The translations under genes were made by a program, and so were the position numbers. Below, piece by piece: positions 29,679-37,364 of a stretch of 37,364 nt of DNA. The stretch is from Bacteroidota bacterium (GTDB lineage: Bacteria; Bacteroidota; Bacteroidia; NS11-12g; UBA955). Location of the stretch: assembly GCA_016868535.1 (NCBI GenBank), contig VGGQ01000007.1:1-37364 (forward strand), written 5' to 3'. The notes below the pieces were generated by a model that did not search any database, was not told the DNA's origin, and was given only the letters and a program-made list of their open reading frames with translations. Within the stretch, counting starts at the first letter, position 1; every line of letters starts with the position of its first letter.

Positions 29679-30941
29679 TTAGCCGGATGATATTTCGGTG
29701 AGGGCGCTTACCAATGCATCCAGATCTTCAATCGTATTGCTTAGATGTGGTGTGATTCTGACGCCATTAATAGCGGGATGCTCAATAGCTACGGTAAAAA
29801 TGCGGTATTTAGAAAACAGGATTTCGGCAAGTTTGCCCGGGGTATACCCCTCAATAGCAATATTGGCGATGGCCCCACAACGCGTTATGTCTTTCCATGG
29901 TGTGTTCAGTTTGATTTTGGGTACATTAGCCACTTTGCTTGTCCAGTATTGCATTAGGTAGCGCAGTCTTCTTTCTTTGAGTGAACTTCCTATTTTATTG
30001 TGAAAAGCAATGGACTCAGGTATGCACTGCAACGTTTGAATGGGGCGTGTTCCCACATGTTCAAAGCGTCTGATATTATTGACGGGTTGTGATGTATCAC
30101 CCATAAGCGGCCACAAGGATGGAATGAATTCTTTGCGCATCCACAAAAACCCTGAGCCCAGCGGATTGCAAAGCCATTTATGTAGGCTGGCACCCACGAA
30201 ATCTGCTTGAAGGTCACCAATACCAAATTCCAGATGCGCCACAGCATGGGCCGAATCTACCGCCACCGCAATATTTAATTCTTTAGCTTGGTCAGCTATT
30301 TTGGCTACAGGAATTACCTGCCCTGATAGATTAATCAGGTGGGTAAGGTGGACCATGCGGGTTTTGCGGGTAAACAAACGTGTGTAAGCCTGGATAACCT
30401 CCTCATCGCTGCCGGGTCTTAGCGGTACATTTGCGTATTTCAACACAATGCCAAATCTTTTGGCCGCCTGCTGGAAAGCCTCGGTCATACTACCATAATC
30501 CTGATTGCCGAGCACGACTTCATCGCCTTTCTTCCATGGGAAACCCATAATGACAATATTCATGGCCTCGGTCGTATTGCGCAGGAGTGCGAGTTCTTCG
30601 CCATCGCATTTAAGAAATCCTGCCAGGGAAGATCTTGCGGTTTCAATGGCTGCTTGTTGCTCTTTGCGCATAAATACGCTTGTGCGGGTGTTAATATCTT
30701 TTTCGCTTTGCTGATGGAATTCCAGTGTTGAGGCCGGCTGATGGCTGAAATAGCCGTTTTCCAGGTTTATAAATCCTTCCGGTCTTGCGTACAATGCCCG
30801 GACGCTGTTCCAATAGTCTTCATCGGTCTCACCAACAGCCTTTACGGGCGGAGGGGGGAGCGAATGAGACATTAATTGCGTACCAATCAGAGTTGTGCCA
30901 GCAAGGGCTATGGAACCTGATATAAAATCGCGGCGCTGCAT
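29679..30941 (-). CDS. Class V aminotransferase (isopenicillin-N-epimerase-like) with Tat-like signal
   Basis: MQRRDFISGSIALAGTTLIG signal; VDSAHAVAHLEFGIGDLQADFVGASLHKWLCNPLGSGFLW PLP-Lys region. Confidence 0.9.
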   Translation of the reverse strand: MQRRDFISGSIALAGTTLIGTQLMSHSLPPPPVKAVGETDEDYWNSVRALYARPEGFINLENGYFSHQPASTLEFHQQSEKDINTRTSVFMRKEQQAAIETARSSLAGFLKCDGEELALLRNTTEAMNIVIMGFPWKKGDEVVLGNQDYGSMTEAFQQAAKRFGIVLKYANVPLRPGSDEEVIQAYTRLFTRKTRMVHLTHLINLSGQVIPVAKIADQAKELNIAVAVDSAHAVAHLEFGIGDLQADFVGASLHKWLCNPLGSGFLWMRKEFIPSLWPLMGDTSQPVNNIRRFEHVGTRPIQTLQCIPESIAFHNKIGSSLKERRLRYLMQYWTSKVANVPKIKLNTPWKDITRCGAIANIAIEGYTPGKLAEILFSKYRIFTVAIEHPAINGVRITPHLSNTIEDLDALVSALTEISSG

Positions 30942-30968
30942 GCCGCAATTTAACCTAAGGATTGAAAA

Positions 30969-31730
30969 TTAAATCATATCCTTGGGCAAATTTTCTTCCC
31001 CGGGTTTGTAATGTTCCCTAAGTTCGGCAGGTTGCTGGCTTTTACGGTGCATACGCATTTGAAGAATATCCACCAGAAAAGAAAATGCCATGGCAAAATA
31101 GATATACCCTTTGGGAATTTCCTGGCCCCACCCTTCGGCAACCAGTGAAAATCCAATCAATAGTAAAAATGCGAGGGCAAGCATTTTAAATGCCGGATGT
31201 TTATTTACAAAACTGCTTATGGGGCCTGCTGCAAACAACATCATAACCACAGACAAAACTACCGCTATGTACATAACCCAAAGTTCTTTTACCATCCCTA
31301 CCGCAGTGATGATTGAGTCAATCGAGAACACCAGATCCATAACAAGTATCTGAACAACTACCGCAGAAAAACCCGCCATTTTAAGTTTGGATGACACATC
31401 GCCGGCTTCCCCCTCCGTTTTGTGATATATTTCCGCAACGCTATTATACAACAGAAACAGGCCTCCTGCAATCAATATGAGATCCTTGCCTGTAAATTCT
31501 TTATTTAAAAGGGTTACAAGTGGTTCTTTCAACTGCATGATCAGCGTGATGATACCCAGTAAAGCCAATCGCATTATACCGGCCAGAATCAAACCTATAC
31601 GCCGGGCTCTTCTCTGCTGTTCTGAAGGTAATTTCGAAGCGAGTATGGAAATAAAAATAACGTTGTCAATGCCGAGCACTGCCTCGAGCAGAACCAGGGT
31701 AAGTATGGAAATGATAATTTCTAATTCCAC
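30969..31730 (-). CDS. TerC-family integral membrane protein
   Basis: LEAVLGIDNVIFISILASKLP and VLVMDLVFSIDSIITAVGMV duplicated motifs. Confidence 0.93.
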   Translation of the reverse strand: MELEIIISILTLVLLEAVLGIDNVIFISILASKLPSEQQRRARRIGLILAGIMRLALLGIITLIMQLKEPLVTLLNKEFTGKDLILIAGGLFLLYNSVAEIYHKTEGEAGDVSSKLKMAGFSAVVVQILVMDLVFSIDSIITAVGMVKELWVMYIAVVLSVVMMLFAAGPISSFVNKHPAFKMLALAFLLLIGFSLVAEGWGQEIPKGYIYFAMAFSFLVDILQMRMHRKSQQPAELREHYKPGEENLPKDMI

Positions 31731-31733
31731 AAA

Positions 31734-33431
31734 TTAATTTTTTATGTCTTTTAACTTCAATTGTAAACTGGTTTTTCCATTGAATGTATTTTCTTCAATG
31801 CAATAGCAGGCTTGAAAAATATTCATATCGCTTACGGTGTGAATGTGGTGGCTCATGCCAAAGCCAATGCAGTCTAAACCTTCGCCTTGCTGGTGAACGT
31901 TCATTTTAAGGTGTTTGTCTTTCAGGACGCAGGCACTGCCATTGGAATACAGGTTGTCACTTCTAAATACCGGAATCATGTTACCCGGACCAAAAGGCGC
32001 CATTTGGTTTATAATATTCAGCATCCCCGGATTTATGTCACTCAGGGAAATTTGTAAATCATATTCAATTTCGGGAAGCGTAGGAACGCCGTTTGCCTTT
32101 TGTTTCACAAGATTTTCAAATCTTCTGGCAAATTCTTCAAAGTTTTCAGAGCGAATAGAAAGTCCCGCTGCGTATTTATGACCACCAAACTGCTCTACCA
32201 CATCACTGCAGGCTCCTATGGCTTCATGGATGTCGAAATCTTTTACACTGCGTGCCGAACCAGTGAGCATGCCGTCATTTTCAGAAAAAACAATGGTGGG
32301 TTTGTAGAACTGTTCAACCAGTCTGCTGGCCACAATTCCTATGACTCCCTTGTGCCACTGATTGCCAAACAGAACCGTACTTTTCTTTGAAAGCAGTTCT
32401 GGACTTGTTTCAACCAGAGAAATGGCCTCACGGGTAATATCGTTGTCCAGTTCCTTGCGTTCATGGTTGCGGTCTTGCAGCACTTTCGCCAGTTTGCGGG
32501 CCGTGTTAAAGTCTTTTTCAATCAGCACGGCCACAGCTGCTTTTGCATCGGCAATACGTCCTGCGGCATTGATACGTGGGCCAATTCCAAAAACGATATC
32601 TGATATGGAGAGGGAGCTTTTTTGCTGATATCCTTCCAGCAGTGCCTGAAAACCCAGCGAAGGATTTTCATTGATTTTTTTCAGACCAAAGTAGGCCAGG
32701 GTTCTGTTCTCTCCCCGAATGTCTACAAGGTCGCTGGCAATACTTACGGCCACCATATCTATGTATTCCATTATGGAATCCAGCGGCAGTCCGTGTTTTT
32801 CGGCAAATGCCTGTATAAGTTTAAAGCCTATCCCGGCTCCTGAAAGTTCCTTGTAGGGATATTCACAGTCCCCGCGTTTTGGATTTAATACTGCGACTGC
32901 ATTCGGTAGGCTGCTGCCAGGCAGGTGATGGTCGCAGATTATGAAATCAACTCCTTTAGTATTGGCGTAGTCAATCAAATAATTTGAGCGGATGCCACAA
33001 TCCAGGGCAATGACCAGTCCAAAACCGTTGTCTGCGGCATAATCTATGCCCATTTTGCTGATTCCGTAACCTTCCTTGTAGCGATCCGGAATATAATAGT
33101 CTATGTCACCGGTATGCCTGTTTCGCAAAAAACTGTATACAATGCTAACCGCTGTCGTTCCATCAACATCGTAGTCACCAAACACCATCATTTTTTCACC
33201 ATTGGCGATGGCTTTGTCTATGCGCTGAATGGCTTTTTCCATATCCAGCATCAAGAAAGGATCGTGCAGGTCTTCAATTTTTGGACGAAAAAATTTTTCA
33301 GCTTGCTGATAGGTTTCTATACCGCGCTGAATAAGAATACTGGCAAGATGAAAATGAATATTTAATTCTCCTGCAAGACGTGCAACTTTTTCTTCAGGGG
33401 GTAAGGGTTTTGCACGCCAGATAAATTCCAT
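31734..33431 (-). CDS. recJ: Single-stranded-DNA-specific exonuclease RecJ
   Basis: VFGDYDVDGTTAVSIVYSFL, ICDHHLPGSSLPNAVAVLNPKR, LSGAGIGFKLIQA, FGGHKYAAGLSI. Confidence 0.97.
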   Translation of the reverse strand: MEFIWRAKPLPPEEKVARLAGELNIHFHLASILIQRGIETYQQAEKFFRPKIEDLHDPFLMLDMEKAIQRIDKAIANGEKMMVFGDYDVDGTTAVSIVYSFLRNRHTGDIDYYIPDRYKEGYGISKMGIDYAADNGFGLVIALDCGIRSNYLIDYANTKGVDFIICDHHLPGSSLPNAVAVLNPKRGDCEYPYKELSGAGIGFKLIQAFAEKHGLPLDSIMEYIDMVAVSIASDLVDIRGENRTLAYFGLKKINENPSLGFQALLEGYQQKSSLSISDIVFGIGPRINAAGRIADAKAAVAVLIEKDFNTARKLAKVLQDRNHERKELDNDITREAISLVETSPELLSKKSTVLFGNQWHKGVIGIVASRLVEQFYKPTIVFSENDGMLTGSARSVKDFDIHEAIGACSDVVEQFGGHKYAAGLSIRSENFEEFARRFENLVKQKANGVPTLPEIEYDLQISLSDINPGMLNIINQMAPFGPGNMIPVFRSDNLYSNGSACVLKDKHLKMNVHQQGEGLDCIGFGMSHHIHTVSDMNIFQACYCIEENTFNGKTSLQLKLKDIKN

Positions 33432-33509
33432 AGCATGCAAAAATCGTAAATTTTAACGAGGGTAAAAAATAAATCGATGATATTGTGGGTAAAGCCGCTA
33501 ATCGATGGT

Positions 33510-34058
33510 TTAATCAGCTTTTTTGAAGATGGGTTCCCTGGGTGAATCCATAGCTTCCATAAGGTTGCAGCGCATCCAGCAGACATCAATCCATGTTCCG
33601 TTCTTCCAGCCAGCTTTACGGTGAACGCTCTGTTGCTCAAAACCGCATGATTTGTGCAGCTTAAGGCTGTCTTCGTTTGGTAAGCCAATTAAGGCAAAAG
33701 CATGGGTGAAGTGCCTTTCCGTCAACGTTGTAAGAAGTGATTTGTACAATGGCTGACCATATCCCTTCCCGACAGCGTCTTTTGCCAGATAAATTGACGT
33801 TTCCACCGCCCAGCGATAGGCTGCACGCTCTCTGTGAGAGCAGGCATAGGCATAACCAATTATTTTTTTGTCTTTTTCCATAACATAAAATGGAAACCGA
33901 CTTGCTATTTCCTGCAATCTGTTGCTGAAATCTTTTGTATTTGGGATGGATATTTCAAATGTATATGGGCCATTGAGAATATAGTATTCATAAATGCTCA
34001 ATACGGCAAGACTGTCTTCACTCCTGAAACTCCGGATACTTAAATCTTCTGCATGCAT
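33510..34058 (-). CDS. GNAT-family N-acetyltransferase (phosphinothricin-acetyltransferase-like)
   Basis: SIRSFRSEDSLAVLSIYEYYILNGPYTFE, AVGKGYGQPLYKSLL, LHKSCGFEQQSVHRKAGWKNGTWIDVCWM. Confidence 0.9.
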   Translation of the reverse strand: MHAEDLSIRSFRSEDSLAVLSIYEYYILNGPYTFEISIPNTKDFSNRLQEIASRFPFYVMEKDKKIIGYAYACSHRERAAYRWAVETSIYLAKDAVGKGYGQPLYKSLLTTLTERHFTHAFALIGLPNEDSLKLHKSCGFEQQSVHRKAGWKNGTWIDVCWMRCNLMEAMDSPREPIFKKAD

Positions 34059-34063
34059 AAACG

Positions 34064-34095
34064 TTTGAAAATCTGATTCAAATTTCGTAATTTTG
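34064..34095 (+). promoter_or_regulatory. Promoter TTTG-N20-TAATTTTG of the T9SS-sorted protein
   Basis: TTTG 34064-34067, 20 nt, TAATTTTG 34088-34095; both elements match perfectly; ATG at 34106. Confidence 0.65.
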
Positions 34096-34105
34096 AATAT
34101 TACAG

Positions 34106-35407
34106 ATGAGAATAATTACTTTTTTTGCTATTTTCTTTATTGCAGTATGGGTTAATGCACAGATTACCATCACCCAAACATCAATGCCGGCTGCCAATGA
34201 TACCATTCGCTATTCATCAGTGTCTCCGGCCGGATTGAGTCTGAATATTCAGAAAAAAGGAACTTCTCAATCCTGGGATTACAGCAAACTTGTGGCCAGC
34301 AGGCAGGATATTTACCGTTATGCTTCAGCAAACAGCACTCCTTATTTGTTGTATTTTTTTAATCAAATAGGCCTTAAGACTGCGGATAGCCTTGGTGCTG
34401 GGCCTGTGATGCTCAAAAACATATATTCCTTTTATACCAAAAATTCAACGGTTTTCAAACAGGAAGGTATCGGTTATTCCTTTCAGGGGATTCCGCTTGC
34501 GGCCCAAAATAAAGACGATGATGAAATTTATCAGTTTCCTCTGAAATACGGAGATTCAGATGTTTCAACATACAACTTCAGGTTTGTGATTCCGGGCAAT
34601 ATCCTCACTTTTGTGCAGGCAGGTGTTAGAACCAATGTGGTAGACGGATGGGGAAGCATTGTTACACCCTATAAAACCTATTCGAATGTTTTACGCGTGA
34701 GAACACTGGTCAGTGGAACCGATTCGCTGATAACCCTGTTCGGTCGGTTGCCTATTCCGCGGCGTCAGGTTATTTACAAATGGCTGAGCGCAGATGAAAA
34801 AATTCCTGTTTTAGAAATTACAGGTACTGAAACCAATGGTACTTTTTCTGCCAATCAAATCCACTATCGCGATAAATATTTGGGACTGGTTAGCCCACTC
34901 AGGCCCAGAGCAGGATTCACTGTCAGTAAAACATCGGGTTTTGTAACGGTGGATACCTTCAACTTTACCGACAGAAGTCAGCCGTTTGCCACAAGTTTTA
35001 ACTGGCAGATAACACCCACCGCCGGTGTTTCTTTTGTGGGTGGGTCTGCAGCAAATAGTCGCAATCCCCGTGTGGTTTTTAGGCAGGCAGGACTCTACAG
35101 TGTTTCTCTGATCGCTACTAATAATTTTGGATCGGATGATACTACTGTACCCAATGCAATAAGCATTCAGTACGGGCTTTCAACGCAATATATTACGACA
35201 GAAAGTGTGTACTTCTATCCCAATCCCAGCCGTGGGGAGATTACAATAAAAGAATCCGGTAATCTGGAATTGTTTGATGCTTCCGGAAGATGTGTTTTGC
35301 AACGATTTGTAGTTACCAATGAAAGGGTTTCAGTTGCTGCGCTACCTGAAGGTCTCTATGCACTAAAACTCAACGGTCGAAAACCGGTTTCTCTGCTACA
35401 CTATTAA
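34106..35407 (+). CDS. Secreted PKD-domain protein with type IX secretion C-terminal sorting domain
   Basis: Signal peptide; PKD-like region (FNFTDRSQPFATSFNWQI...GLYSVSLIATNNFG); CTD VYFYPNPSRGEITI...LELFDASGR...LPEGLYALKL. Confidence 0.88.
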   Translation: MRIITFFAIFFIAVWVNAQITITQTSMPAANDTIRYSSVSPAGLSLNIQKKGTSQSWDYSKLVASRQDIYRYASANSTPYLLYFFNQIGLKTADSLGAGPVMLKNIYSFYTKNSTVFKQEGIGYSFQGIPLAAQNKDDDEIYQFPLKYGDSDVSTYNFRFVIPGNILTFVQAGVRTNVVDGWGSIVTPYKTYSNVLRVRTLVSGTDSLITLFGRLPIPRRQVIYKWLSADEKIPVLEITGTETNGTFSANQIHYRDKYLGLVSPLRPRAGFTVSKTSGFVTVDTFNFTDRSQPFATSFNWQITPTAGVSFVGGSAANSRNPRVVFRQAGLYSVSLIATNNFGSDDTTVPNAISIQYGLSTQYITTESVYFYPNPSRGEITIKESGNLELFDASGRCVLQRFVVTNERVSVAALPEGLYALKLNGRKPVSLLHY

Positions 35408-35437
35408 TTGACATTTCGGGTTAAAAAATCCTGAATG

Positions 35438-35469
35438 TTTGCCATTGCATCCGCAAATCTTTACATTCG
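35438..35469 (+). promoter_or_regulatory. Promoter TTTG-N20-TACATTCG of the pnt operon
   Basis: TTTG 35438-35441, 20 nt, TACATTCG 35462-35469 (one mismatch). Confidence 0.5.
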
Positions 35470-35490
35470 CAGCGCTTATTAATAACTGTT

Positions 35491-36597
35491 GTGAAGATAG
35501 CAATTTTAAAAGAAACACGCGAGCGTGAGCAGCGGGTGGCGGTTTCGTCTCAGGTGGTAGCAATCTGGGTAAAGCAGGGACTGGAAGTATTCGTTGAAAC
35601 AGGTGCCGGTGCAGGCAGCTGGTTCAGCGATCAGAAATTTGCAGATGCAGGGGCTTCTGTTGGTAGCCGAAAAGACGTGCTAAACGGTGCGAGGATAGTA
35701 ATGAAAATTAATCCGCCTACAGCGGAAGAAATAACAGCCATGCCGGAAGGTTGCCTTTTGTGTAGTCTGCTATATCACCGCAACAATGCTGAGACCATTG
35801 CAGCGCTAAATACCAAAAAGATTTCAGCCATTGCACTGGATGCCATACCTCGCATTTCGAGGGCGCAGGTGATGGATGTGCTGAGTTCTCAGTCAAATCT
35901 GGCCGGTTATATGGCTGTGATCAAAGGTGCAGGCCATTTGGATAAAATTTTTCCGCTGCTAATGACAGCCGCTGGAACCATCACCCCGGCCCGAATATTA
36001 ATTTTTGGTGTTGGCGTAGCCGGATTGCAGGCCATTGCAACAGCCAAAAGGCTGGGAGCAATAGTAGAAGCCACGGATGTTCGCCCCGAAACCAAAGAGC
36101 AGGTGGAATCATTGGGCGGTAAGTTTATTGAAGTAAAAGGTGCTGAAGTGGGCAGCGAGGGCGGTTATGCCAAAGAAGCAACCGAAGAGTACCGCGCCAA
36201 ACAACGTGAAGCGGTTAATAAATCGTTGGCACAGGCCGATCTCGTCATAACAACCGCGCTGGTACCCGGCCGCAAAGCGCCAATTCTGGTAGATGAAGAG
36301 CAGGTAGGCATGATGAAGCCCGGATCTGTATTGATAGATATGGCTGCCGAACAGGGAGGCAATTGTGTGTACACCAAACCCTATGAAGTGGTAAATCAAA
36401 ACGGTGTTCGCATTGTGGGAGCTGCCAATCTGGCCTCTGAGTTACCCACCAACGCAAGCGAATTATTCGCCAAAAACCTCGTGGAACTGATGAAACTGAT
36501 TGTCCCAAAATCGGAGTTGGCTTTGGATGTTAATGATGAGATAGTGGCAGGTTGTTTGATCTGTCATAATGGTGAAATTATACACGGATCTATTTAA
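35491..36597 (+). CDS. pntA: NAD(P) transhydrogenase subunit alpha, part 1
   Basis: KETREREQRVAVS..., ILIFGVGVAGLQAIATAKRLGAIVEATDVRPETKEQVESLGGKF. Confidence 0.96.
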   Translation: MKIAILKETREREQRVAVSSQVVAIWVKQGLEVFVETGAGAGSWFSDQKFADAGASVGSRKDVLNGARIVMKINPPTAEEITAMPEGCLLCSLLYHRNNAETIAALNTKKISAIALDAIPRISRAQVMDVLSSQSNLAGYMAVIKGAGHLDKIFPLLMTAAGTITPARILIFGVGVAGLQAIATAKRLGAIVEATDVRPETKEQVESLGGKFIEVKGAEVGSEGGYAKEATEEYRAKQREAVNKSLAQADLVITTALVPGRKAPILVDEEQVGMMKPGSVLIDMAAEQGGNCVYTKPYEVVNQNGVRIVGAANLASELPTNASELFAKNLVELMKLIVPKSELALDVNDEIVAGCLICHNGEIIHGSI

Positions 36598-36616
36598 ACC
36601 CTTAAACAAACAACAA

Positions 36617-36943
36617 ATGGACACAATATTCAATTTCATTGGAGAAAATATCTCCATGATATACCTGGTAATACTCATGGTTTTCGTGGGCATTGAATTA
36701 ATAGGACATGTGCCAAGTGTGCTTCACACGCCACTTATGAGCGGTGCCAACGCCATTCACGGAGTGGTACTTATCGGTGCTATTTATGTGATGGATCATG
36801 CGGCTGAAGATGATATGTTGAGTCTTGTGGTAGGATTTATTGGCGTTATCGTGGGAACCCTGAACGTAATCGGTGGATTTGTGGTTACAGACCGCATGCT
36901 GGAAATGTTTAAGAAGAAACCCGGGAAAGGAGCCAAATCATGA
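36617..36943 (+). CDS. NAD(P) transhydrogenase subunit alpha, part 2 (membrane)
   Basis: IELIGHVPSVLHTPLMSGANAIHGVVLIGAI. Start at MDTIFNFIG. Confidence 0.93.
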   Translation: MDTIFNFIGENISMIYLVILMVFVGIELIGHVPSVLHTPLMSGANAIHGVVLIGAIYVMDHAAEDDMLSLVVGFIGVIVGTLNVIGGFVVTDRMLEMFKKKPGKGAKS

Positions 36944-37364
36944 AACATTTACAAGAAGTATTGTTCCTGCTGGGCTCACTGGGCTTTGTGGTGGGATTAA
37001 AAATGATGGGAAAACCCAATAGCGCCCGCAAAGGCAATCTAGTGGCTGCAGCAGGTATGCTCTTTGCTTTGCTGGGTATCATGTTTTTTAAACATGGTCA
37101 AGAAGGAATTCATGTGGTTAACAATGTGGGCCTGATTGCCGCTGCTATTGGCGTTGGAACCCTCGTGGGTTGGCTAATGGCCAAGCGTGTGCAAATGACA
37201 GCCATGCCCGAAATGGTGTCGCTGTTTAATGGAATGGGCGGATTGTGTGCGGCACTCATTTCTTTGCTGGAATGGAAATTTAAGGGCGATGCAATCGCTA
37301 ATATGCCCGCAGGCGAATACCTTGCCATCATTGCCGGTTTGATTATCGGAACTGTGTCTTTTGT
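36940..37364 (+). CDS. pntB: NAD(P) transhydrogenase subunit beta (partial, runs off the right edge)
   Basis: Manual translation MKHLQEVLFLLGSLGFVVGLKMMGKPNSARKGNLVAAAGM...MTAMPEMVSLFNGMGGLCAAL; ATGA overlap with the preceding gene. Confidence 0.95.
   Translation, partial: MKHLQEVLFLLGSLGFVVGLKMMGKPNSARKGNLVAAAGMLFALLGIMFFKHGQEGIHVVNNVGLIAAAIGVGTLVGWLMAKRVQMTAMPEMVSLFNGMGGLCAALISLLEWKFKGDAIANMPAGEYLAIIAGLIIGTVSF

Overview
This 37.4 kb window looks like ordinary Bacteroidota (Chitinophagales/Sphingobacteriales-like) core chromosome. Supporting clues are a T9SS-sorted protein, TAnnTTTG-type promoters, atpDC separate from the other ATP synthase genes, and an S16-RimM-TrmD operon. I recognise about 29 intact or edge-truncated genes: lptD-like (partial), amidase, MCE/MlaD, lycopene cyclase, ECF sigma factor, atpC, atpD, yidC, dprA, lepA, YkgJ-type, MauG-type, an RluA-type synthase, a DnaQ-like exonuclease, trmD, rimM, rpsP, uvrD/pcrA, a histidine kinase, glutamate dehydrogenase, psd, a Cys-rich secreted protein, a membrane-anchored hypothetical, a stand-alone homocysteine methyltransferase module of MetH, leucine dehydrogenase, a GT-C-like membrane protein, a Tat-type class V aminotransferase, terC, recJ, GNAT, a T9SS/PKD protein and the pnt transhydrogenase genes. 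I found no CRISPR array, transposon, prophage, tRNA or rRNA, and no clear new multi-gene system. The items most worth a second look are: a terminator-like hairpin in the leader of the lycopene cyclase gene; a set of TAnnTTTG promoters, five with a TTG/TTTG element exactly 20 nt upstream; very short or leaderless 5' ends; a small Cys-rich exported protein with its own promoter and terminator; two decayed genes (LigB/DODA-type dioxygenase and SDR); and a promoter-bearing but ORF-poor region between rpsP and uvrD.
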